From IMG/VR virus record IMGVR_UViG_3300025929_000003, positions 1 through 64,000 of that record: a stretch of 64,000 bases of DNA. One strand, written 5' to 3'. The notes under the pieces are model-generated. The model worked only from the letters and a program-made list of their open reading frames with translations. It did not search any database and was not told the origin of the DNA. Below, in pieces: positions 9,550 through 17,741 of the stretch (within the stretch, counting starts at the first letter, position 1; each line of letters begins with the position of its first letter). The translations under genes and the position numbers were made by a program. This DNA comes from a virus.

Positions 9550-10142
9550 TATACCACCGATTTCATTTGGGCGTACATTTCTGCGGGTTGCAATAGCTTC
9601 GCCAACTGTTTCCTAATTTTGTTTCGGGTTGGGATATCGGTGAACACCTGCGCTTCATACTCCACGAGGTCATTGTAAATGGTTTTAAGCTGGTTGTCCA
9701 ACGTTGCCCGTTTGGTCATATCCGCAACCATCTGCACCATATCCTTGCTCACGGGTGCCGCGCGAAGCGATATACTGATGTAGTGGAACATTCTTAGCTT
9801 GTTAGACCACATGACGTAGGCAAGGTTATCGCAAAGCATGAAAAACCTGTTCACCATGTTCTCGTACACCGAATTAGTGCCCATGGATAGTTCTGCCAGT
9901 AACTTGTTGTCTTTTATTTTAAGGAACTCGAATATCTTTAGGAGGCGCTTCTCGTAGTCTTCCCGCTCCAACTTCACAAAGGGGCTATTCTCATCCGTGG
10001 CAAACATGGCGATACGTAATAGGTTATCGTAATCCACATGAGCGAACTCATCGTACTCCGCCAAGTCGGGGTATTTTTCAATCACTGGCGTTTTAGGGGA
10101 CAGGTCGGCTATCTGGTAACGCATCTTTGCGGTATCTATCAT
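9549..10142 (-). CDS. Unknown protein in small-terminase position, 197 aa
   Basis: Helical, charged protein with no recognised domain. It overlaps the preceding gene by ATGA and the TerL start by one base, so it is translated with both. Genes immediately 5' of TerL are often the small terminase subunit, which recognises the packaging site as a ring oligomer. The mostly helical composition fits, but no HTH is obvious, so the role is an inference. Confidence 0.75.
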   Translation of the reverse strand: MIDTAKMRYQIADLSPKTPVIEKYPDLAEYDEFAHVDYDNLLRIAMFATDENSPFVKLEREDYEKRLLKIFEFLKIKDNKLLAELSMGTNSVYENMVNRFFMLCDNLAYVMWSNKLRMFHYISISLRAAPVSKDMVQMVADMTKRATLDNQLKTIYNDLVEYEAQVFTDIPTRNKIRKQLAKLLQPAEMYAQMKSVV

Positions 10143-10891
10143 GCCGCATCCTCCAATACCGCCAAAATGTATTTCTGATAAACGACCTCAACATTCTTAA
10201 TATCCCCGCCGTGCAGGTCATAAGCCATCTTGTAACCGAAGCGTTTGTCCACTAAGATGCGGTCGCCAACCCTTAAACCCATATCGCCCGTGTCTCCGCC
10301 ATCCAAATAAGCCCGTACAGGCGACGATAATGCCAAAATGGTACCAATATTCGATTCATAACCTTTAACGTTCTGTACGACAGTTAAACCACTGTCTGTG
10401 GTATATTCTGATGCCAGTTGGTCTCGCTTAAAGAACACATAGCCGTTTACGGGGATTATTTCGCCATCTTTTTGGTAGCCAAATACCATATCCATTGAGA
10501 TAAGGAGACAGTACCCATATTCTTCGGTTTCCACCACCCGATATTCTTCCTGTGCTGAGAGTTGAACGTTGTAGTTGTAGTAAATCTTATCGCCAACATT
10601 GTATGGGTGGTCACAGTCCACCTGTAGTGATGCCTGTATCTGCGAGGCCAACTCAGGCTGGCTCATTTCAGCATCTTTATCGCAGAAAAATGTGGTTTTT
10701 GGCTTTTTGATGACGGTGCCACTGATGGAGAAGTGGTTTACCGCGTGTTCATCGAAGGAGATAAGTTGAATTTCTACTTTTTTACCTTCGGGGCCGTCAA
10801 GGACGATGAGGTCATAGTTAGGACTTGCTTTTACCAGTAATTTGTTAGAGACCACTTCAAATGTGGCAAGATTTACCTTTTCGATTAACAT
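10139..10891 (-). CDS. Tandem GroES-like (Cpn10-fold) protein
   Basis: 250 residues from ATG 10891; the longer frame to 10924 would start upstream of the promoter's predicted transcription start. Residues ~150-247 follow the GroES plan: PVNGYVFFKRD, loop with SGLTVV, GTILALSSP, VGDRILVDK, then terminal YILAVLED (compare KVGDIVIF and SDILAIVE in GroES). Residues ~10-140 repeat it more loosely: NKLLVK, LIVLDG, SGTVIKKP, YNVGDKIYYNY, CLLISMDMVFGY. I read this as two fused Cpn10-like domains. It is the first gene of the packaging operon, so it may help fold or assemble head proteins, distinct from the single-domain co-chaperonin at 4288. Confidence 0.7.
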   Translation of the reverse strand: MLIEKVNLATFEVVSNKLLVKASPNYDLIVLDGPEGKKVEIQLISFDEHAVNHFSISGTVIKKPKTTFFCDKDAEMSQPELASQIQASLQVDCDHPYNVGDKIYYNYNVQLSAQEEYRVVETEEYGYCLLISMDMVFGYQKDGEIIPVNGYVFFKRDQLASEYTTDSGLTVVQNVKGYESNIGTILALSSPVRAYLDGGDTGDMGLRVGDRILVDKRFGYKMAYDLHGGDIKNVEVVYQKYILAVLEDAA

Positions 10892-10912
10892 ACTTTGTGC
10901 TTTTGTGTACAA

Positions 10913-10945
10913 CAAATATATCATTAAGTAAATTAATTCTACAAG
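10913..10945 (-). promoter_or_regulatory. Bacteroidota-type promoter for the packaging operon
   Basis: On the minus strand CTTG (10945-10942), 21-nt spacer, TATATTTG (10920-10913). It predicts a start near 10906, 15 nt before the ATG at 10891. Divergent to the plus-strand promoter box at 10950. Confidence 0.75.
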
Positions 10946-10949
10946 TTTG

Positions 10950-10957
10950 TATATTTG
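10950..10957 (+). promoter_or_regulatory. Promoter -7 box, divergent
   Basis: Perfect TATATTTG on the plus strand, about 45 nt before the ATG at 11003. No clear TTG is found at the right distance upstream, so only the -7 element is supported. Confidence 0.5.
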
Positions 10958-11002
10958 GCATCAACGGGCAAGGCAATGTCGCCCCACCGAAATCATCATA
11001 TC

Positions 11003-11491
11003 ATGGGCTTATTAAGCGTAACTCTGCTGGCTATCGACGGGTCAGCAAACACCACCACAATTTATTTAAATCCGGATTATATTATCCGTGTTCGTCCAGC
11101 CAGCGCGACTGAGATTACAAATTTTCCAACGGCGTTAACGAGTATTACCATCAAGGATTTAACCTATCAAAGTCCTGTTGAACGCAAATACTTAACAGCG
11201 ACTGCTACGGCAACGGTAGCATCAGCCATAGCATCGGCTCAGTCTGGCGTATTAGGTTCTGGCGTATCAGGTCAAACTACTTTGGTTGCCGGTACCAAAG
11301 CAATCACCATTACTGGCTTAACTACTTCAAGTTTGGCTTTTGTGCAATTGGTAACACCTAACACCGCTTCTTCTACCATTCAGTACAAGGCGGTATGTAC
11401 TGCAAACACGTTAACAATTACAGCACTTGTGGCTGCAGGAACTATCAACGCATCTGATGTTTCTACTGTTAACTACGCAATTTTAGGCTAA
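11003..11491 (+). CDS. Ser/Thr/Ala-rich beta protein, probable virion component, 162 aa
   Basis: Start chosen at ATG 11003; the frame extends to a TTG at 10955 that overlaps the promoter box. The sequence is rich in Thr, Ala, Ser and Val with alternating hydrophobic pattern (TTLVAGTKAITITGLTT), suggesting an all-beta Ig-like or decoration-protein fold. It has no catalytic motif. It is the only plus-strand gene here, with its own promoter and terminator, consistent with high late expression. A capsid decoration or tail accessory role is inferred. Confidence 0.7.
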   Translation: MGLLSVTLLAIDGSANTTTIYLNPDYIIRVRPASATEITNFPTALTSITIKDLTYQSPVERKYLTATATATVASAIASAQSGVLGSGVSGQTTLVAGTKAITITGLTTSSLAFVQLVTPNTASSTIQYKAVCTANTLTITALVAAGTINASDVSTVNYAILG

Positions 11492-11514
11492 ATCGGTTAA
11501 CCACCAAAAAGAGA

Positions 11515-11543
11515 AGCCCTGCTGATTATAGCGGGGCTTTTTT
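11515..11543. terminator. Bidirectional terminator
   Basis: Stem AGCCCTGCT (11515-11523) / AGCGGGGCT (11530-11538), one G-U pair, then T-run to 11543. It ends the virion-like gene on plus. The stop codon of the convergent minus gene (11526) lies inside the hairpin. Confidence 0.85.
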
Positions 11544-11786
11544 ATTCCACTTGTTCATATCATCTCTGAGTTTATCCATAAGCTCTTTATTTTTCCTCTC
11601 TGGCTCGTTCAGCCAATACTCAATCTTATCGGCGTTCGATAAAAGTTCTGTCAGGCTGTTATTGGGCAACGTCTGTGCCGCCTGTAACGCTATCAAGTGA
11701 TAGTTGGGGCGCTCTTTCTCTGTTTTAAAAACAAATGGTTGCCTTTTCATGTCATCAATAAGGATTTTTGCATCTTCGTCTGTCAT
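11526..11786 (-). CDS. Hypothetical protein, 86 aa
   Basis: Charged helical protein (Lys/Glu/Asp/Asn) with a C-terminal segment likely to be one long amphipathic helix. No domain recognised. Its ATG follows the upstream stop by one base, so it belongs to the methyltransferase operon and is its last gene. Confidence 0.65.
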   Translation of the reverse strand: MTDEDAKILIDDMKRQPFVFKTEKERPNYHLIALQAAQTLPNNSLTELLSNADKIEYWLNEPERKNKELMDKLRDDMNKWNKKAPL

Positions 11787-11787
11787 C

Positions 11788-11919
11788 TTAAAATAGTTTT
11801 AATTGTTGATTATTCATATTTTCTTTCGCTATGCACGCCAAGATAACGCGCTCCAAGGTCTTTAGCCCGTGTTTACGGGCGTAGGCTAATTCGGCGTATT
11901 TGATGTCGAGGTAGGTCAT
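11788..11919 (-). CDS. Small protein, 43 aa
   Basis: MTYLDIKYAELAYARKHG start, helical throughout, ending NNQQLKLF. It fills the space between the methyltransferase stop (1-nt gap) and the next ATG (1-nt gap), which is strong evidence that it is translated. Function unknown. Confidence 0.6.
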   Translation of the reverse strand: MTYLDIKYAELAYARKHGLKTLERVILACIAKENMNNQQLKLF

Positions 11920-11920
11920 A

Positions 11921-12856
11921 TCAAAATAATAAGCCTTGGTTTAAAACTGGCTGTATCCGTTTGTTTGCAATGGCTAAATACTCAGCGCTCATTTCACTCC
12001 CAATAAATAACCTGTCGGTTCTCAGTGCCATTAAGGCAGTAGTGCCACTTCCCATAAAAGGGTCATAGATTATACCCCCCTTAGGACATCCTGCCAATAC
12101 TGGCTTTTTTAGAAGTTCGTCGTTATACTGTGCATAATGGTCGGCACTTGATGGCTTAGTGGGTATATCCCAAAAATCTGATATGGTGCCGGGATTTTTA
12201 ATAGCATAGTTGTTTTCTTTTAACCCACCCATTTTTGTGCGCCCGGGCGTATTGTTTAGACGGGTGGTGTCCCTGTCGCGGATATTAAAATCAATTGTTT
12301 TAGTTTTATCCTTTACTGATTCTAAGTCAAAATAATAATCGGTTGATTTTGTCATGAAGAAAAAATATTCATGTTTCTTGCTGAACCTATCTGTTACACT
12401 TTCGGGCATTCCATTCCGTTTTGCCCAAACAATGTCATTCCGTACAACCCATCCACGATCTATACAGCCTATTGCAAAACGATGCGGTAAAAGCAAAAGG
12501 CACTTATGAAGTGATTTTGGTTGTTTTATTGGTGTTTCAAAAGCACCGTATTTACTTTCCTTACTTTCAAAATTATCTTGTGCTAAAGCCATCCCTCCGG
12601 ATTGTGTGCCATAAGTATCGCCAAGATTTATCCAACATGTGCCACTTGGTTTAAGTGCCAAATAAATTAAATCCATCATCTCCCAAAGGTGTTCAAGGTA
12701 TAATTGGAATGTTGGCTCTAACCCCCATTGCCCGTCATAGCCGTAGTCTCTAAGTTGCCAGTAAGGCGGCGAAGTGATTACACAATCAATACTATTTGGC
12801 TCGAAACGTTTTAGTGTTTCTAAGCAAGGTTCATTGTAAATCTTATTTGTTTCCAT
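11921..12856 (-). CDS. DNA methyltransferase, beta class (N4-cytosine or N6-adenine)
   Basis: 311 residues. Catalytic motif IV TSPPYW (28-33) lies near the N-terminus and the AdoMet-binding motif DPFMGSGTT near residue 265, the order of the beta class. SPPY is found in both N4mC and some N6mA enzymes, so the modified base cannot be fixed. The central ~120 residues would hold the target-recognition region. No restriction endonuclease partner is visible, so it is an orphan enzyme that may mask phage DNA from host restriction or mark it for replication or packaging. Start is ATG. Confidence 0.9.
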   Translation of the reverse strand: METNKIYNEPCLETLKRFEPNSIDCVITSPPYWQLRDYGYDGQWGLEPTFQLYLEHLWEMMDLIYLALKPSGTCWINLGDTYGTQSGGMALAQDNFESKESKYGAFETPIKQPKSLHKCLLLLPHRFAIGCIDRGWVVRNDIVWAKRNGMPESVTDRFSKKHEYFFFMTKSTDYYFDLESVKDKTKTIDFNIRDRDTTRLNNTPGRTKMGGLKENNYAIKNPGTISDFWDIPTKPSSADHYAQYNDELLKKPVLAGCPKGGIIYDPFMGSGTTALMALRTDRLFIGSEMSAEYLAIANKRIQPVLNQGLLF

Positions 12857-12909
12857 CTATCATTTGTTGTGTAAAGCAGTAAATTTTTGAATAGTCGTTG
12901 GTGAATTTG

Positions 12910-13113
12910 TTAAAATCGAAAGTATGTTGCTCTTTTAACTCGTTTATAATCGTTAGAAAACTCTACTCCGGGATTATTGTCATCAATATACATTTTTACC
13001 GCTGAGATAAAATCTTCTTGTTTATTTGACGGTATTGAATCTATAGAGATATGATGCCCTATTTCGAGTTTGTCAAGGTGATTTTTAACCTTATCGTAAA
13101 ATTTATGTGTCAT
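12910..13113 (-). CDS. Hypothetical protein, 67 aa
   Basis: Small basic protein with His/Asp/Lys-rich N-terminal half, ending KRVKRATYFRF. It starts 3 nt after the primase-helicase stop. Its pattern of two helices and C-terminal strands is unremarkable. Function unknown. Confidence 0.6.
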   Translation of the reverse strand: MTHKFYDKVKNHLDKLEIGHHISIDSIPSNKQEDFISAVKMYIDDNNPGVEFSNDYKRVKRATYFRF

Positions 13114-13116
13114 GTC

Positions 13117-14925
13117 TTAAAATGGTAAAGGGTCTGAATCGTCGTCATCATCAAAACTTATCTTAATCTCTTTGGTAGGGTGCACTAATGGCATTTCTAA
13201 TTGTTCTGTCACAACCTTTTCTTCCAGCCAGTTTGAGTTATCCCAATCACCATTCAGATTGTTAAACCTTGAATTGTTAATGTTGTACTTAACCTCTACG
13301 GTACCGACTGAACCTAAATGATTATATTTTATTTTCTGTACGTGGATTTCATTATTGCCCGTTTTAAAGTTTCGGTAAAATGAAATACCTAAATCAACCT
13401 TATTGTACCAGTTGGATGAGCCACTAATATCATAAAGGGTCGGCACCTCAAACAACTTCGTGCGCAAGTCTTTCTTGATTTTAGTTGGGTGTGCAACTAT
13501 GATTGTGAAAACATCATTCCTTTGGTCAAATTTAATTATTTGGTCAATCTGCTTAGAAATATAGTTTGTTTCACTTTCCCCTTTCTCCAATAGGTGTTCT
13601 AACTTATTCCACGGGTCAATAAGTAGTCCCCTGATACCTTTGCGAACCACCAAATCCTTAGCTATTTGCAAAATATTTGAAACGCTTAGGTTTTCATCGG
13701 ATGGTTCAATAAAAAAGAAGTGCTCATTGATAAATGATTTTACTTTTTCAATCTCCCCGTTGCTGTAACTATTGCCGCGCCTAAGGTGCTTCCCAAGCAA
13801 ACATTCACATATTTTGGCGATGAATAATGCCATAGGCTTATGCTCGGGGGAGAATAATCCCCACTTCCACTTATACTTAACAGATAGTGCACACATTATT
13901 TGAAGAGCGAATGGGCTTTTACCGTGATTTGGAATACCTGTAAGCGCCATAAGCTGTCCCGGTAATATAGAAACAATCTCATCAAACTCGTCAAGCACGC
14001 CAGTGGTGTAACCCCGACTAAGTCCATTTTGGAGATAGTTATCTAATTCATCCCATAGCATATCTGCAGTAACGATGCCATCAATTGGGAACTCTATCAG
14101 GTTTTCTGTAACGAGAACATCTTTAAGTGTTGCACCATGGGCTTTCAGATAGTCATTAGCATCCTTGTACTCACCAAAGTTTACCTTAAAGCATCTTTCA
14201 TGCCCCAAACGCCTTGCTAATTCTTCTCTAAGCGCTAAACCTGGTTCATCATTATCTGTGGCGAGGATTATTTTGGTTTTGTTTTGAAAGTAATCAATAC
14301 AGTTGTCGAGATATTCTAAATTTAAACCCCCTTTAGATGCACCGTTAGGTACGCTGACAACTTCTTTAACGCCAGCCTCCCAAAAGGCCAATTTATCCAT
14401 CTCACCCTCTACAACGACACACCATGTGCTGTCTTTGATGTCATCCAATCCATAAAAAATCAATTCGGCGTTCTTTACCATTCTGAAATTTTTATCGGAA
14501 TCTCGGTACTTGACGTTTATCAACTCCCCATTTCTTAAATAATTGAAGTCTATGGCATTCCTTTCGGCGTTAACCTGTGGAAAGAATTGTTTTGAGCAGG
14601 TTATCCTGCAGTCGATAAGTGTTTGCTGGCTCAGTTGTCGCTTATCCCAAAACCATTTCACAATGGCGTCATTCAATTCTGTGCGGTTATGGAAAACTGG
14701 TTTGAAATATTCTTTCTGCTTTGGTTCATACTGTGCTTTCAAAACTCGGCCTGTATTGTCGCAACCCGGATTATGGCAATAATACACACCAGTGTCTATG
14801 TTCACATTTAAACATGGCTCATTTTTCTTTTTGCGGGTGTGGGAGCATTTTGGGCATAAAACCTTTTCGCTACCTGAGTTTCTTTTTACAATTATGCCTA
14901 TGGCGGCTAATAAATCTTTTGTCAT
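13117..14925 (-). CDS. Bifunctional primase-helicase (T7 gp4-like)
   Basis: 602 residues. Zinc-binding domain: CPKC (24-27) with CHNPGC (50-55). TOPRIM primase: VVVEGEMD (170-177, Glu173) and LATDNDEPG (221-229). DnaB/gp4-type helicase: Walker A GIPNHGKS (330-337), Walker B near LLIDPWN, and the FTIIVAHPTK segment with a sensor His. The enzyme would unwind the fork and lay down primers. The C-terminus ends in an acidic tail DDDDDSDPLPF resembling an SSB tip. It is flanked by a DUF1376-like protein 2 nt upstream, a compact replication operon. Confidence 0.93.
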   Translation of the reverse strand: MTKDLLAAIGIIVKRNSGSEKVLCPKCSHTRKKKNEPCLNVNIDTGVYYCHNPGCDNTGRVLKAQYEPKQKEYFKPVFHNRTELNDAIVKWFWDKRQLSQQTLIDCRITCSKQFFPQVNAERNAIDFNYLRNGELINVKYRDSDKNFRMVKNAELIFYGLDDIKDSTWCVVVEGEMDKLAFWEAGVKEVVSVPNGASKGGLNLEYLDNCIDYFQNKTKIILATDNDEPGLALREELARRLGHERCFKVNFGEYKDANDYLKAHGATLKDVLVTENLIEFPIDGIVTADMLWDELDNYLQNGLSRGYTTGVLDEFDEIVSILPGQLMALTGIPNHGKSPFALQIMCALSVKYKWKWGLFSPEHKPMALFIAKICECLLGKHLRRGNSYSNGEIEKVKSFINEHFFFIEPSDENLSVSNILQIAKDLVVRKGIRGLLIDPWNKLEHLLEKGESETNYISKQIDQIIKFDQRNDVFTIIVAHPTKIKKDLRTKLFEVPTLYDISGSSNWYNKVDLGISFYRNFKTGNNEIHVQKIKYNHLGSVGTVEVKYNINNSRFNNLNGDWDNSNWLEEKVVTEQLEMPLVHPTKEIKISFDDDDDSDPLPF

Positions 14926-14926
14926 G

Positions 14927-15664
14927 TTATTGGTTTAGGTAGCGTTCAACTATTTTTTCTCGCAAAATGTATTCAGGTGTGAGGTATTGGTTTTGGGTGC
15001 TAATATGGTATTCATCACGAATAGCCCTGTTTAAAACTACAATCAAGTCTTTGGAAGCATATTTTTTTAATCTTGCGTTTAATGCCGAGCATGTTGCATC
15101 CGTTACGGTATAAGTAGATTTTTTGCCAGTTCGTGTTTTACGTAAAGAGTTAAACTTTTCTATAAACAGTCGGCATTTTTCTTTTGAAGATAAAGCGCCA
15201 TCCGTCGATGTTGGCGTAGACAACTCGACAATAGTATCTTTAGATACTTCTTCTCTTATCTTCTCTTCTTTACTCTTCTTTATATTGGTTATGTTTGGGT
15301 TTTGTAAAAATAACCCATTCGGTTTTTCTTCGGTTATTTCCTTACGTGGACGACCACCAAGCGACCCGTTGTTCCTGTTTATTGCCTTTTGAACCTCCTT
15401 GCTTTGCATCTGCTCATTTAAGAATGATATGGAGATATTGTTGCCGATTATTTTTATACAGTTGCAGTTAATTAACTCATCTATACCATCGGCTACAGAC
15501 CTGAATTTCTTTTTAACGTTATCCAGTGTAACGTCGCAATCTTTTGACCAGTAATAGGCGCAAATGTTGATGAATATTCCCTGCAGTTCAAATGTTTCTA
15601 AAGTAATATCCCCATTAGACCAATCGCCAATGTAAAACTTAAAGTATGGTATTTCTTTAGCCAT
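14927..15664 (-). CDS. DUF1376-like replication accessory protein
   Basis: 245 residues. The N-terminal ~90 residues (FYIGDWSNGDITLETF, then LQGIFINICAYYWSKD) match the pattern of DUF1376/Lin1244-type winged-helix domains found in phage replication proteins. A Lys/Glu/Ser linker (about 115-160) leads to a helical C-terminal domain (about 165-245) ending KIVERYLNQ, like the region that contacts helicase in DnaD- or DnaT-type loaders. A helicase-loading or origin-binding role is inferred from these features and from its place just before the primase-helicase. Confidence 0.7.
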   Translation of the reverse strand: MAKEIPYFKFYIGDWSNGDITLETFELQGIFINICAYYWSKDCDVTLDNVKKKFRSVADGIDELINCNCIKIIGNNISISFLNEQMQSKEVQKAINRNNGSLGGRPRKEITEEKPNGLFLQNPNITNIKKSKEEKIREEVSKDTIVELSTPTSTDGALSSKEKCRLFIEKFNSLRKTRTGKKSTYTVTDATCSALNARLKKYASKDLIVVLNRAIRDEYHISTQNQYLTPEYILREKIVERYLNQ

Positions 15665-15665
15665 T

Positions 15666-16085
15666 TTAAAATGATTTTAAAATTGAATTATATCTATCAA
15701 TGGCAGACTTTAAAAAACAAACCTTCATTTCTACAGGGACTTTTCCAAAGGTTGTTTTCTCATAAAATGCTATTCCTAATTTACCATCTATTTTAATATA
15801 GACCTCAAAATCATATTGGTGTGAAACCTTTTCGATATGTAAAACTGTGCCCTTATATTCATTTATGATATTATGAATTATTGCATGGCAGTATTTACAA
15901 ACCGTTTTTAATTCAATTGGGTCTATGTCCCAAGGATTACCTTTATACGAATCATGGTGAACGTGTAAAGTGCTTTCACCATCATCACACAGTCTACACT
16001 TGAAACTATCCCTTTGTAATATCTCTAATCTTTTCTTCTGCCACCGCGGGTCAAGAAGTTTGTCTGAGTAGTTTTTATTGCTCAT
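15666..16085 (-). CDS. HNH nuclease-like protein, 139 aa
   Basis: HNH signature: FKCRLCDDGE (C34 and C37), LHVHHDSYKG (catalytic His pair, about 46-47) and CKYCHAIIH (about 64-72), i.e. a zinc-stabilised beta-beta-alpha-metal fold. The C-terminal ~65 residues are beta-rich and unassigned. It lacks the NUMOD4 domain of the three homing-type HNH proteins elsewhere here, so it may be a resident phage nuclease. It starts right after the excisionase-like gene in the replication operon. Confidence 0.8.
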   Translation of the reverse strand: MSNKNYSDKLLDPRWQKKRLEILQRDSFKCRLCDDGESTLHVHHDSYKGNPWDIDPIELKTVCKYCHAIIHNIINEYKGTVLHIEKVSHQYDFEVYIKIDGKLGIAFYEKTTFGKVPVEMKVCFLKSAIDRYNSILKSF

Positions 16086-16122
16086 TTTGTTTACAGGTTG
16101 AAAAAGTTTATAGCCAAAAAAA

Positions 16123-16287
16123 TCATTTGGCGTGGATTAAAATAGTGCCGTTTACCTCAGTCGCATGAATTTCTTTTGTTTCAATCTGCTTATCGATTGT
16201 AGGCCGACTGATATTGTACGCACGGGCATACTCTGACTTTGTATAAGTCTTTTTTGGGTTGATGGTAACTTCCTTGTCTTGTATCAT
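16123..16287 (-). CDS. Excisionase/MerR-like HTH protein, 54 aa
   Basis: KTYTKSEYARAYNISRPTI is a classical helix-turn-helix (about 14-31), followed by IETKEIHATEVNGTILI, the beta wing of small excisionase or AlpA-type winged-helix proteins. It is the first gene after a strong promoter (ATG at 16287, -7 box five bases upstream), immediately after the terminator of the preceding operon. It probably binds DNA as a regulator; no integrase was found to make it a true excisionase. Confidence 0.75.
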   Translation of the reverse strand: MIQDKEVTINPKKTYTKSEYARAYNISRPTIDKQIETKEIHATEVNGTILIHAK

Positions 16288-16291
16288 GGTT

Positions 16292-16322
16292 CAAATATAG
16301 TTTATTTTTACAACTTGTCAAA
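16292..16322 (-). promoter_or_regulatory. Consensus Bacteroidota promoter for the replication operon
   Basis: On the minus strand TTTG (16322-16319), N19, TATATTTG (16299-16292), a perfect match to TTTG-N19-TAnnTTTG. The ATG at 16287 is so close that the leader would be nearly absent, or transcription starts slightly upstream of the usual distance. Confidence 0.8.
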
Positions 16323-16331
16323 TTTTATTTC

Positions 16332-16363
16332 AAAAAAAACACCGGGTTACGACGCCCGGTGTT
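16332..16363 (-). terminator. Terminator between RyR-domain operon and replication operon
   Basis: Perfect 9-bp stem AACACCGGG (16338-16346) / CCCGGTGTT (16355-16363) followed on minus by a T-run (16332-16339). It separates the upstream minus-strand operon from the consensus promoter at 16292-16322. Confidence 0.9.
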
Positions 16364-16417
16364 ATGCCAAAATACGAACCGCCGAGGTGGCGACCGAATA
16401 GGTGACAAAGGTAGTGA

Positions 16418-16768
16418 TTATTCTACAAAAGAAGCTAACGAATGAACTATGCCCCTAAATAAATAATCTTTTGCTTGTTGCTCGGCTGGTAATTGGTCGT
16501 AAGGCACAAAACACGGATGCTCTTTTTTATCGGCATCCTTTACCGGACCATACTTCCAACCCGTTTCCTCTTTTTCCTTTAGCCAACTGTTGTGGCTATC
16601 ATCGGTACCAGCATCGGGGTTGTTCAAATGGAAGTCAATGCCTTTTAACGCCGAATCTTTCTGCCATTGTGGTGCGCTTGCCCAAGTTGGTTGTGAATTG
16701 TCGCCCTGCGTCTCGCAAAGGGCTTTGTTTGCCTCATGGCAAATCTGTGCTACTGCTTCTCTTGTCAT
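16418..16768 (-). CDS. RyR-domain protein
   Basis: 116 residues. The stretch SWLKEKEETGWKYGPVKDAD followed by KKEHPCFVPYDQLPAEQQ matches the ryanodine-receptor (RyR) repeat seen in small phage and prophage proteins. This domain is thought to bind nucleotide-derived ligands, but its phage role is not established. It is the last gene before a strong terminator. Confidence 0.75.
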   Translation of the reverse strand: MTREAVAQICHEANKALCETQGDNSQPTWASAPQWQKDSALKGIDFHLNNPDAGTDDSHNSWLKEKEETGWKYGPVKDADKKEHPCFVPYDQLPAEQQAKDYLFRGIVHSLASFVE

Positions 16769-16787
16769 TTTTTAAAAGTTATTATTG

Positions 16788-17162
16788 TTAAAATAAAAAT
16801 TCAGTGTACCTAAACCCTTGAAAACCCTTCATAGGTATTTCAAATGGTGCTTTTACGCATTGTCCAGTCATTATAACCATGTTTCGGTTTTTATAACTCC
16901 GTTCAACGCCACCATCAGAGAACTTGCCTGTATGGTTTTTTACATAGCGAGTAACAGTTAAGCGATATTGAACTTTTCCATCCCAAACAAGATAGCAAAA
17001 CTCTACCTCTTTGGCTGGAACTCCACTGCCACAAAACTGCATCCATTGATATGAGCCGTCATCTGTGCGTTCTAAAGCCTTAATTACCGCTTCTCTACCG
17101 CCTGGATACATTTTATTCATAAAATCTTGCCCGAGGGTCAATACTATGGCGTCTCTTTGCAT
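16788..17162 (-). CDS. Hypothetical protein, 124 aa
   Basis: Mixed alpha/beta protein. A helical N-terminus is followed by beta-rich sequence (EVEFCYLVWDGKVQYRLTV). No family recognised. It starts 3 nt after the stop of the acidic-tailed protein and precedes the RyR gene, so it is part of that operon. Confidence 0.65.
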   Translation of the reverse strand: MQRDAIVLTLGQDFMNKMYPGGREAVIKALERTDDGSYQWMQFCGSGVPAKEVEFCYLVWDGKVQYRLTVTRYVKNHTGKFSDGGVERSYKNRNMVIMTGQCVKAPFEIPMKGFQGFRYTEFLF

Positions 17163-17164
17163 GA

Positions 17165-17707
17165 CTACAGTGGCAAATCGTCGTCGTCATCCTCTGGCGA
17201 GAATAAGTCATCAGCCAAACTGGTGTCATCGTCCATCGGCAACACCTTGGCACCGCCCTCAGCAAACTCACCAGCTTCGTTGTTCTCCTCAATTTGCTCA
17301 TCCAAGTCCAGCTTGCGCTGCAGGATGTTGTAGTCGCTGGCGTGAAGGTCTTCTACTTTAACGACCTCACCCGTCTCTTTCAGGCGGTACTCGCGCTTCT
17401 TCGTCTCGAAGTTGGCGTATAACTCGCAAGCCTTATCCACGGTGGCGTACTTGTTGTTGATGTGACCCGAGAGCAGGGTGATCTGCGCAGCCTCTTTGTC
17501 GATTTTGTTCTTAAACTCGGCGGCGTTGGTTTTCTTCTCGGCTTCCAGCTTGGCTTTGGTGGATACACACTCGGCTATCTCGTTGGACTTTTCAAGGAGT
17601 TCCGTGTTGCTAAACTCGTGGCGGACTGGCACGATGACCATCGATGAAAGTAAGTGCTCTTGGTTTTCGGTAGGCTCTACTGCCTGTTCTTTTGGTGTTT
17701 TTGACAT
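17165..17707 (-). CDS. Coiled-coil protein with SSB-like acidic tail, 180 aa
   Basis: The central region (about 35-130) is Lys/Glu/Ala-rich and helical, probably coiled coil. The last ~25 residues are strongly acidic and end DDDDDLPL, close to the DDDLPF tip by which bacterial SSB recruits partners. I see no OB-fold signature, so it is not clearly SSB. The tail and its place in an operon with NinB suggest a recombination or replication accessory. DNA in its middle is unusually GC-rich for this genome. Confidence 0.65.
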   Translation of the reverse strand: MSKTPKEQAVEPTENQEHLLSSMVIVPVRHEFSNTELLEKSNEIAECVSTKAKLEAEKKTNAAEFKNKIDKEAAQITLLSGHINNKYATVDKACELYANFETKKREYRLKETGEVVKVEDLHASDYNILQRKLDLDEQIEENNEAGEFAEGGAKVLPMDDDTSLADDLFSPEDDDDDLPL

Positions 17708-17741
17708 AAATTGTTGTTTTTAAATTATTGATTTGTGTTAA

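Noticed and set aside
10892-10924. Upstream extension of the tandem GroES gene to 10924
   Set aside because: The extension would begin upstream of the predicted transcription start of its own promoter.
16123-16287. Excisionase of an integrase system
   Set aside because: No integrase or att-like repeat was found, so it is listed only as an HTH protein.
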